The position numbers and the translations under genes were made by a program. Shown here in pieces: positions 49,310-59,600 of a stretch of DNA of 62,269 nt. The DNA is from Chloromonas sp. AAM2 (Eukaryota; Chlorophyta; Chlorophyceae; Chlamydomonadales; Chlamydomonadaceae). Numbering within the stretch: the first letter of the stretch is position 1; each line of letters opens with the position of its first letter. Location of the stretch: contig QAXH01005238.1 of the NCBI GenBank assembly GCA_004335635.1, positions 10,025-72,293 of the forward strand. The letters run 5' to 3'. The notes beneath the pieces were generated by a model that searched no databases, was not told where the DNA came from, and saw only the letters and a program-made list of their open reading frames with translations.

Positions 49310-49585
49310 TGATTCTGCTGTAAATCAACTGAAACTCTACCAGGTTGAATCAATATAGTGATCAACTGGAATCAATTGGAATGATTTGCAGCTGAATCAA
49401 CCTGGTTGAATCAACTGACAGATGAAACAACAGACAATCAACCTTGGATGTATCAACTGAGATTCAACTGGGTTACAACTGAGGGTTGATTCAACTGACA
49501 CTGACAACTGAAAATCAACTGCATAAGAATCAACTAGAGTTCAGACGGGTTCAGTAGAATCAGCACCCTCTGAATCAGATTAGTG
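49310..49585. repeat. degenerate TCAACTG array
   Basis: About 275 bases are built from irregularly spaced (A)ATCAACTG(A/G), GATTCAACTG and GGTTGAATCAA motifs in both orientations (more than 15 occurrences). Spacing varies from about 8 to 30 bases. It has no coding potential. Confidence 0.75.
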
Positions 49586-50760
49586 TTCAACAATTGAATC
49601 TTAGTCACAAGGTGGTGTGGCAGGTTGTGGGTGCTAGTTAGGTTACGGTCAATTAGCCACGCGTGCAATGTCGGTGTTTGGGCACAGCCCTCTACTTTAC
49701 TGCCCTGATTGTGAACTTGGAGTGATATCTGTGAACCTCATAGCTGCAGTGATTGTAAGGCAAAACAGGAACGAGCCGCCTAAGCCAAGGTAAAACAACT
49801 ACAGACTTGAGGCAGGGACGCAAGAAGGCAGCCAGGCTGCAACAGGGCGAAACGTAGAAGGCAGTGATTAAGTCTGACAATCAGCAACAAAGGGCTCATG
49901 TCCGTGACCCTCCAGCAGCACTTGAACCCCTCTGCCACCTTCGTTCTGGAAGCACCTTGAGGCTGTCCGAACTCGGGACAGGACCAGGGCAGACTCTGGT
50001 CACTAAGTGACTCAGCAGCCCTGGTCTGTGCGGATACTAAGCTTTCAATTCAAGCACGAAGCTCCAGTTCACAGACTGAGAGTAGACTGACAGTAGCGCA
50101 CAACAGGCTCTGGTCATGAAGCTCTGGTCTGTGCCAGGGAGTCGGATGCTAAGGAGTTCAAGCACAGGGGCAATCTTCGGTTCACATTACGAGAGTACCA
50201 TGTGACTAGCAGTCTACTTCATTTCACAGAATCAGAGTAACGTGTCACCAACAGTGCACCAATAGCTGCCACACAAACAGAAAACGTGATGGATAACAGA
50301 CTCAGTCACAGTGCCAGGTACAACAGGCAGCGTATCACCAGTTGAGCAGAAGCAGTACAGCTGGCGAATCCCGCTTAACGTGTAGGCTGCCTGCAGTGCA
50401 GCAAATTGGCCACGGTTGGAATGGAGCGGTGCAACAGGCATGGCTCAAGATTATGGGCAGTGTTCATATATCGATTACATCAGGGGAGGATATATTGATT
50501 ACTCACATGCGAACGCTAGCAAGCCATGCAAGAGACGAGGCAGTAAGCAAAAGAGGAACAGTAAAACGAGCCTAGCCAACTCTGTCACGGGCTTACTGTG
50601 CCTGAAAAGCAACAGCTTTCTCGTGATCCGTTTGTGGGCATGACAGTGACACAGCACAGTGCACCTTCTTGTTAGGCACGCTAAGTAATCTGCTGCTGGC
50701 TGGTCTCTATGTGACATGTTATACCATATGCCCAGTGACAGCACCATCACAAACACTCAC

Positions 50761-52336
50761 CTTGTAGCATATCCTGCAGATCGGCAAAGTCTTCTGAAGT
50801 TATAGCGGGATGCATCTGGGCCATGATCGCCCCCTTAAGACACAACTCATCGCGGCACATGTACCTGCAAATTGCATGGCACCCGTCAACAACCTTCACA
50901 CAACACAAAACCGTGCTGCACGGTCTGTATGTCTGCTCGTCTGTTGGTTATATCAAAGGGACCCACATGCACCTAGCACCATTTGCCAAGGCTATCAGCA
51001 GCACGTGACATCAATGGAGCACACACGCGCAGCAAGAAGCAAGGCCACTTACCAGACGTCCTCAACTGCCTCTGCAAGCTGGGCAGGGCTGAAGCCCGAC
51101 CCAAGTTGTGGCTGTGCACATGCCGATGCAGCCGCTGCTGTGCCCAATGCATCCCACACCTGTAACAAGGATGGCACATGATGTGTGCCAGTAATGATAA
51201 GTGCTTCAGCTTGCAACTTGCAAAGAAAAAAAGGACCGGAATAGGACGGGAAAGGCATGAAGGCCTGCGGGGACGACCTGCACTTTCAATCAGGCGTGTT
51301 TGCTTTGGAAGGCCACAAAAGTGAGACATGTTATCGGACCAAATTTGTACGTCTACATCCAATGCAAGGTGTTGAAAGTAGGGCACTGACCTGCACACAC
51401 AGCTTCTCTTGGGCCTTCACCACCTCCTCCATCTCCAAACTACACCGACAAAGCATGGAGACCCTGTGTGTGCAAGTCTGGCCCGAGCACAGCTACCATG
51501 CAGGGAAAACATGCAATGTGGCAGCAACATGGGCAGGTAATGTGGCAGCACATGGGTAGCACTAGATAGTGAGGGTTGCAGTGCAGGGAAAGCGTCCATG
51601 TTCCATTCGTTCACTTGGGCACGAGCAAGCAGTGCTAGTTATTGTAGTTGTGTTCTATGGCATCTGTGAGAAGCCAAACACTGCTTGCTGCTGCTGGATG
51701 CATCCAAATCCATCGTCCTCTTTGAGTATCATGATGTGAACTAGCGCCTGTCGCTGCAAGTGCATTGATCGTCCACGTCCTGTTTCCCATTTGCAATCAG
51801 TCCCATTGGCGTCCCTCATGCGCCCAGCACATGCACATGCTGTCATGCAGCGCCCATTCATGCTTACAATTTGTCTCGCAGGCGTCGGATGACATTGTCA
51901 AGTGAAGTCAGCGTCTGGGCCACCACCAGCTGCCTCAGTTGCTGTGGCTCAGGAAGGCCCTTGTAGTGCGCAGCTGACTGGACAGCCTGTGCATGCACAT
52001 GCGCAAGCAGGTTTTCACAAAATACCAGGACCATACCCCATGGGTGTGAAGGGCTGTGTCTGATTGGTGTGATGGTGGCCTGTCAACCTTTCGCCCATGT
52101 CAGCTGTACCACGCCGCGCCTTACCGGCAGTCTCTGTATCAAGTTGCCAGCGTTTGATGCCAAGAGGCTGACGGCCTCCTGCGCGTCAGTTGAGATTCAA
52201 TCAACCAAGTTGTCATGCTAGGTGCGAGTCACAGTCGCCCGCCATTGCTGGCATAAGCGCCCACCTGCAAAGCCAGCCAGGTCGTGTATTGCGTCGCAGC
52301 TTTCCCAACCGCCGCGTTCAGTGAGGCGGAGTCCAT
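50761..52336 (-). CDS. AIRIM/C1orf109-like protein, 3' end unresolved
   Basis: Six exons join in phase: 52336-52265, 52178-52125, 51986-51868, 51439-51391, 51159-51053 and 50864-50761 (168 residues plus one base). The protein is all helical. The order LxxLDNVIRRLRDKFLEMEEVVKAQEKL, then SPAQLAEAVEDVWYMCRDEL, then TSEDFADLQDMLQ resembles plant homologues of human C1orf109 (AIRIM), a cofactor of the AAA-ATPase SPATA5 complex in late 60S ribosome maturation. That assignment rests on remembered sequence pattern and is moderate. The normal family length (about 170-210 residues) suggests one short final exon; none was fixed before the spacer at 48.2-50.7 kb. The start ATG at 52336 gives MDSASLNAAVGKAATQY. 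Confidence 0.6.
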
Positions 52337-53042
52337 GCACAGTGCATATCGGGCGCCGACGTGGCTTCCGCAAGTGTGCAAGCCTCAGCTTGCGCGCTTG
52401 CGATGACAATGGCAAGCCCCTGGTCCTGTTTTTCCAAGGCTAGCTGCGTAGACTCACTGAGCTTGCATGCAAAGCGCTTTGCTTGGTCTGCTGATGCTTT
52501 TACTGGACATTCTCCAGCTCTCACATGTCTGACAGGCGCATCACACCAGCACGTGTTCTGCCATTTCATGTCTGCTGCTCCTTTTCCCGACAATGGTACC
52601 CAATGGGACAATGGCTTCGCACAATGGCTGGGAAACTGGCCTGGAACCAATGGTACCAATGGCTCATCATGTCGCGAGTTCTCCACAGGGCGATGTATGT
52701 CCTCACACCGCGATCACAAATGTGCTGGTTGTGCTGGCATGATAGCACTGCTGAGGTCCGCAGACACATACCGTATACAACACACATGATCATCTCTGAC
52801 GCCTCCAAGCCCAGGCATTAACAAGTCATGCGGCGGATATCGTGCTGACCAACCGGGAGGGAGACAGGACCGCAGAGGTGAGCCCACAAGAGCACAGAAT
52901 GGAAAGTTGAAATCAGTCAACAATGGCAAGTCAAAGAGCAAACGTTGTTGCTCTGATAAGCCATGAGCAAGAGTGGCGAGCCAGGTCACACAAGTGTACG
53001 GATTGGGCAAGTCAGACACCAATGAACAGTCACGCAGAAAAC
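52337..53042. other. spacer between PDCD2 and the AIRIM-like gene
   Basis: A 706-base head-to-tail spacer. A minus-strand frame, 52686-52322, runs into the AIRIM-like start region but uses another frame. No promoter motif was recognised. Confidence 0.4.
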
Positions 53043-55888
53043 TCAATGCATGCTCAAGTGGCACTCCTCTTCATTCATTAACGCAACACCTTCCTCCACC
53101 CAAATGCCTGCCTCCTGCATCCCTTCCTCTGCACGTGTTCTGTCTGCAGCACATGACTGGGAGCACGTGAAAACCGCCAAAGTGCACATGTCCCAGTTAG
53201 CTGCTGACGTCAGCGCAGCTGAGCTGGTGATGCCTGCACCGTACGGCACAGACCCCGCCCCACTACTACTGCTGCTGCTTGCTTCATCTGATACTGATTG
53301 GGAAGATTGAATGAGATCTGCAGCTTCCATCATGAGTGAGATCATTGATGCCATCAGTTGCAGTTCAAACACCCTGGGCGCGCCACATTGCCTGCACAGG
53401 CCGGGGGCCGGGGGCTGCTTTCTGGGCCAGAGCAGCTGACCATGCCAACAGTACCTGCGATGCACAATCAGAACAACGGCTTGACATCGACAAAGTGCGC
53501 GTTGACAAGATTATGCAAATTTGGATTTGCAAATTCCAATAAACATGTTGGACAGAACGAGGTAGTCAACTATGATCCTGGTGATGAACAGCCTATGGGT
53601 GCACGAGCCTACGGGTGTAAGAGCGGGACCTATTCAGCACACCTTGTAAACGCACTGAACACCACAATCGTTGTCTGAGCTCGTCATTGTGCTCCTACAG
53701 CACCCAGTAAGTAATGCAGGCTGCTGAAGTTTAGATAAAAGGATTACAATGTACGGGTATCCACTTGCCTTACGCACTGGTGTGGCTCCCTCATCAATCT
53801 CTGGTTGAACTTGAGGTAGCCTGGCTCCACACCCCTGACCTCATCCTCCTCATATTCCTCAGGCGCCCAGCTGCCTGAGTCTGCATCACTGCCGAGCCCA
53901 CCATCGTCCCAGTCAGCAGCAGCTGCATCACTACCACCGCCATTGCCGGCCTGGGGTCGTGCTGTGCTGCTGCTGCCCTGACCTGGGTTCAAGGACACAC
54001 GAGTTCAGGATAGATAAGACAAGCATCAAACTTGTCTAGTCTGATCATTTTGAACCTGAGTGCTCGAATCAAGTGCTACAGGCATACCACGAGCTTGAAA
54101 TGGGAAGGCAGGAGGAAGCAGCAAGGAGTTTTGAGGCGCAGGGAGCCTCGTGTTAAGTGCATATGTGGCAGAAATTCCCCGTCATGCATGGCTTGAACAA
54201 TCGTGGTCAGTTCACAAAGTACCCATTAACAGCGACCATACAGCGGCCGTGCATGCACGTACAATTGTGGAGAAACAAGTCAACAGTGTGTCGCCCGCAC
54301 ACAGCCTACCTTTAGCCTCTGCGCTTGCCTCTTCCTGTTCGTACTTCATCAACAGCTCCTGTATGTGAGCCGCGTCCTGTTGGCGGAGAGCACCTGTAAG
54401 GACCGCATCCAAGTCATGAAGTGGCATGGTGGTAGGGCACCTGGAGCACGTGACATGCATATGACATGCATGAAAGACACCTGGAGCACGTGACATGCAT
54501 ATACCATGCATGAAAGACACCTGGAGCACGTGACATGCATATGACATGCATGACAGACACCTGGAGCACGTGACATGCAAGGGACATGAATGGCAGGACG
54601 ACTCAAGCACCCCAAGGAATGACACAGTAATTCAACCTCTGCAAGCACTAGCCTGCACAGCTTTGTGTGCGCCGTACCATCAGTGGCCTGAGGCGGCATG
54701 AGTGTCAACTGGACTAGATGCTCTCTGTGAACATAGCACACAGTCTCTTACTCTGTTGATGACAGATGCTATTCTTGGAAGTTTATACAGTAATCCAGCC
54801 CCAACATTAACATTCTTTGTACACCGTTCGCACTTGGTGCCTTCCTTCAAGCGTCAAACTACACCACTGCGTTCAGCTTGCACGGCCCTGCCTGCATGAC
54901 ACCCACTGTGCCATAGATCCACCTTGGGGTTCCTCACAGGCTGTGATGTAAAACTCCGGCAGCATCAGATGTCTGATCAGCTCCACAGGCACTCTGCATG
55001 TCACCACACCCTGGTCCACAGGCTCCTGAGCCTCTCTTGCCACAGCAGCGCCCTGATGCTGCTTGCTGTCCATGCGGGCAGCTTTGACGGTTTCTGGCCG
55101 TTGCTGTAGCTTTTGTGTACTGCTGTCTAGAGCACTGTTCAGAGCTGAAAAGTCAAACGCGTCTAGACCAGCTTCATTGTCATCATCTCCAAAACCAAAC
55201 ATGTCAGTCTCGCCAGGGAAGCTGCCATCGGATCCGTGTGTGCTGGTTGGCTGGGCGGAGGCTTGCTCAGGTGGCTGAGCCTGTGCTGGTGGTTGTGCTG
55301 GTTGTTGAGGTGGTGGTGAGGGCAGTTGGCAACGGAAGGCACGCCATGCACGTGCCTCCCGCCCGCAGCCGGGTTGTGTGCAGCCGTAGACATAGAGGCA
55401 TCGTTCTGGCAGGCTGAAGCCATGCTCTGGTTTACTCAGAGGTGCGTACGCCTGAGGGAACAAGGAACGCTGGCAGCCGGTGAAGACAAGAGCAGGAGAA
55501 TGACAAGCATCAAGTTGGCTGACTCAGCGACGGGAAAAGCCTCAGAGCCCTGGACCTGGTTGCATAGCTTGACACGCAAACGCAGGCCATTAGAAAACCA
55601 GCCACTTGCATGTGCAACAGAATGAGCTGGAGTGATGAGGTATGTGGCAGGAAAGAGTCAGGGCTGCAGCCCGTTGCATGTTCACACCTGTACCACCAAG
55701 GATAGCTGCTTCCCACAAACGCCACATGGAACCAGATTGCTGTCTGTGGGTGCTTGCGTGCCTGGAAAACAGGGTGGGCCGCCGACTTTGGTGGCATAAT
55801 GGTTGGGTTCAGAGGCGGAGGCTGTGTATGCTCCAGCCAAACCTAGCCATATGGGCCTGGCTTCTGAATGTTGAGCGCCAGAAGACAT
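53043..55888 (-). CDS. PDCD2: PDCD2/TSR4 family protein
   Basis: Dedicated chaperone-type protein for ribosomal protein uS5 (Rps2) in 40S assembly. The exons are 55888-55688, 55451-54923, 54393-54310, 53982-53769 and 53454-53043 (1440 bases, 479 residues). The N-terminal TYPP-like half has IWLGLAGAY, TKVGGPPCF, C-G-V-C, then ERCLYVYGCTQPGCG. An acidic, Pro/Gln-rich linker follows (FGFGDDDNEAGLDAFDF). The C-terminal PDCD2_C half has LPEFYITACEE, EVRGVEPGYLKFNQRLMREP, CRQCGAPRVFELQLM and WDMCTLAVFTCSQSC, all in family order. The intron after 53769 must use a GC donor (GCAAGT) to continue CVRYCWHGQ; the nearby GT would break the frame. The start of this gene is divergent from UBP22. Confidence 0.93.
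54438..54597. repeat. 40-bp tandem repeat in PDCD2 intron
   Basis: Four 40-bp units beginning CACCTGGAGCACGTGACATG lie at 54438, 54478, 54518 and 54558. They are in the intron between exons 54923 and 54393. Each carries a CACGTG and an ATGCAT palindrome. Confidence 0.95.
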
Positions 55889-56634
55889 GGGCTGAAGTTA
55901 TCGTCAGGTGCTGGCTGTGTTATCAGTCCCCGAGCTGCTGTAAATGATTTACGATATCGGCCAGGTGGGTTGATGTGCATGAAGCTATCCAAACGTGATA
56001 TCTTCCCCCTTGCAGCATTGAATTCAGCAAGCAAGGTCGCCAAAGGGGCCAGCATTTCCATTACATACACTTTTTAGTTCGGCGGTTACGTGCAAGCTGC
56101 CTCCCCCCTCTCGTTGCGGATGTCTGCATGTCGGAACTGTAGATGCCACGCTCGCGCCAGGCAGTTACTTTCATCATTTGCAACCTAGCCATTGTGTTGA
56201 AGCTCTGCCATCCAAACTTGGTTGTCACAGCGGTTGCCGGCCATCTGCCTGCGGCCCATGCAAAAGCGAGGAGACTGTCCAGATCACTTCTGCACTATGG
56301 CAGAAGGAAAGCGAGAGTTGTGAGGTTTATATAGCTGCAGCCGATCATGTCCATCGCACCACGATGGGGGTCGAGCCAAAGCAAGGCCTCAACCGGATGT
56401 GCCCGCACGTTCAAGCAGTCACTGACTGGGTGCCAGCGGTCATTGCAGCACAAGGGATGCAGGTGCGGAGGACTGGATGCACACTGTCGAGATTGCGGCA
56501 CACCCCAGCGGTTTGATGCGAGAACCCGTACCCAGCAAGCTTTGTTGCGAATTCTCCGCTTGCGAGATGGGCAAGGCTGAAATGGCAATGTAAAGTCACA
56601 TGCTAGGCCGACGCACTGTGCACGTCGCCTGCAG
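55889..56634. other. divergent spacer between PDCD2 and UBP22, with unresolved UBP22 5' exon
   Basis: This interval must hold the PDCD2 promoter and the first exon(s) of UBP22. A plus-strand stretch at 56391-56460 reads NRMCPHVQAVTDWVPAVIAA, whose Cys-Pro-His is the usual opening of a UBP zinc finger, followed by a GTGCGG donor-like site. A frame just downstream has C-R-D-C-G. I could not fix one consistent model. Confidence 0.4.
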
Positions 56635-59600
56635 GGGGCCAAGTCAGATGGCATGCTGTGCAGCACCTGCTGCCACCCCATTGCGCCAGCAGAGCAAGCT
56701 GCCGGCAGTTGCAACCAAGGTGAGTGTCAGTAAGACAACCCCAAACTTAGTGCAAGTCTTTCACTTGTTCTTGTGTGCTCCTGCGTCCCAAGCTAGGCCA
56801 AACCCTAAACCCTAACCATAGGGTTTGGAACCGTACTCTGCCCTAGGGCTCATCAGAGCGTGCTCAGCCGAGCCACGTAATTTGCGGTTCCTCTTGTGCT
56901 CGCAGGTCACAACGTGGGTTTAGAGTTAAGGACAGGGCGTGCACACTGTCTTGTGTGCCGCATGTGCATGGCGCCTGATGCACTGGCACACGCACAGCAG
57001 GTCAGTACCATCTTCAGTGGTGGAATGCTTTTAACCATCCAATCAAGTGCCAGTCAATCAGTGGGGATGCCCTCAGCTGAGTTCAGCCAAGCCAAGCCAC
57101 GACAGCTTGCCCATGTGGTGTGCAGATTTGCAGCATTTACAAACGCACGGCAGGCCAGCAAACCTGGCTCCCTTTCCTGTTCGCGTTGTAGGCTGTACAG
57201 GCTGCCCGGAAAATGCTGGGGTCTGGCATGACGCCTGGTGGGCCTTCTAACGATCCAGCCGCCCAGGTGCGTGCAGCCCACATTTTGTCCAGAGAACCAG
57301 GAGGTCCAGCTTGCACACAGGCAACGCCCAGTACCTCGCATCTGTAGCACCTTTTACGCTGCTGAATGATCTGCGAGGTCGGGTATGCTGTGCTTTGCTT
57401 GAGGGCCGCTGTGCATGTCGTTTCAAAGAGAACAAGAACATGAAACAAGCTCACAGGCAGTGCCGAGCACCCGTACAGTGTTTGCCATTTGTGTTTGCTG
57501 AGCAAGGCAACATGTGCGAGAACTTGGCATTGCCAGTAACAGACGCCGAAAAATGCTTGCTTCTCCTTTCTTGCTCAGGGTAGGTCAGGGCGGTACACAT
57601 CCCGTCCCGTGCCCTTTGACGGCTTCCCTCATGTAACAAATCAATGCAGTGTCTTCCAAGCCCATTCTGACATCCTGCAGCTTCAATCGATGTCGCAGTG
57701 CTCAGCTGCACGCCTGCCTGCTTGCCTGCCTGCCGCTTCATTCGCCAGACTGTGTCCAGCTGCCACACCAGCCAGCCCAGCGCTGGTATCAAAGTGTGCA
57801 TCGATTGTCACCCTCAATGCCACGCCATTGTCACCCTTGATGCCACACCATGTGATGCCAGCACGGTGCTACATGGAAATCTGTTTGTCGTTTCTTTCAG
57901 GTTCTCTCCAAGCGCCGTCGCCTGTCCCGGCGGCAGCAGCACCTGCCCCCCCTCAGCGTCACTCCGCCCCACAGCACCAGCACAGGCTTGCCACCGCCCG
58001 CAGCCGCCCCTTCTGTGAGTGCTTGGCGGGATAGGTCAAAGTTAGGGATGCCTGTAAAGTGTCAGGGGTTTCCTAACCCTAACCCTAGGCAGTTTGAAAT
58101 TGCAGCTCATCCGAACAGGTAAGTGGCAGGTCAAGGGAGCCATCAGGGATGGAGGTGCAGTGTGCCTGTGTGTGGCCGCTTATGGGTTTGCTCAGGGTTG
58201 CAACAGCCATCATCAGTTGGCTGCGGACAAAACAGTACAGGCGCTGGGTCAGGCACAGCTGCAGAGCAACAAATCATTTATGACTGGTATCTCAAGAGCC
58301 CTCATCAGGCTTTCACAGCCAGCTATCTCCAACGCCCAGTCTCCCCCCACCACCCACACCACACCCATCTTCCTTGTTGGCCACAGGCCGCGCCCGGGTT
58401 CACTGAGACTCTCTCACGTGACGGTCTGCCGCTGGGTCTGCGGGGCCTGAACAACCTGGGCAACACGTGCTTCATGAACAGTGTGCTGCAGGCAAGTGCA
58501 GGGCGGCCGGGTTCTGCCCGGCACAGTATGAACTAGACGTTCTACTAGGTGAGCTTCTCTGCGGCAAACTGCAGCAACTGAAGGGCAGTGGTGTTTAATA
58601 TGCTGCCTGGTACAGAAGACGTCGTGCCTGCAGGTGCTCACGTGATGCATAAGCAGAGCTCATGCTACATAAACAATTAACTGTACACAGTACCAATGAG
58701 ATTCGTTGCTTTAGGCGAACTGCAGAACCCGTTGGCGGGGTCACGCTCCGCGCGTCATTTCACATGCCAGGCCCTGTGCAAGTAAATTGTCATTTTTGGG
58801 CAACTTATGATTCCCAGGCTGCTGCCCAACCAAGTACCCTTCAACTGATGCTGCCTGGATGGACTGCTTTGCATGTGCCTTCTGTGCTCCATTAGCCTTG
58901 TTGTGCCTTGCTCATTTCTGCCCGGGTCATTTCTCGTGCCTTGTCATTTTGGCCTCAAGGAGCCTGTTTCTCTCTATTGTGTTTCTTCAGGTCAGAACAG
59001 TACACACCCTGTCTCTCAAGGACAGCACCACTCAAAAGTTCACGCTTCCAACTTGACAGTTAGCGTTAAGAGATGCTGTCTGGTTCGGGATCCTCCTGTG
59101 AGCGCCCTTCATGATATTTCCACGGCATCGCTTCCATGGTCCAATGTTCCCTGCAGGCGTTTCTCCACACGCCGCTGGTGCGGCTGTACTACCTGGGCGA
59201 GGGCCACGCCCCCGCCGTGTGCAGGTGGCAGTCCTCCAGACCCTGCCTGGGCTGCGAAATGGTGGGTCTGAGCTGCTCAAGGTCTATCCGTCCACTGGGC
59301 CGCTATGGTGTTTTGTGCCGGACATGATTGTTTGGCAGCTGGTTTGTCTGCTCACGTTGATTCCTAGTAGACAGACTATTTGAGATTGCCATTTGTCAAG
59401 GCAGATCATAAACACTCCTCCAGCCCACAGTGCACCGTGCGTCAGTCAGTTCTCACTGGGAGTGCTATTTCATGGTCTTGTATGGAACGGTCAGATCTCA
59501 GCAGTGCAAAGCAAACGAAAAGAAGCACCTGCTCTTGCACCACCATGTTGAGCGACTCAGCCAGTGTGAGCAAGTCAGCCAGTGTGTGTGTAGTCAGCCA

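Larger units (their letters stand above)
48170..50760. other. repeat-rich spacer
   Basis: This 2.6-kb stretch is much longer than the typical intron here. It holds an inverted repeat (48696-48768), a degenerate TCAACTG array (49310-49585) and a copy (49757-49787) of the sequence next to the assembly gap. The motif GCCCAGTGGCCC occurs near 48614 and 48938. Frames are short and unrecognised. Confidence 0.5.

Noticed and set aside
53767..53773. GT donor at 53773-53772 for the PDCD2 exon
   Set aside because: It would leave phase 0 and put the next exon out of frame; the GC donor six bases downstream restores the family motif.
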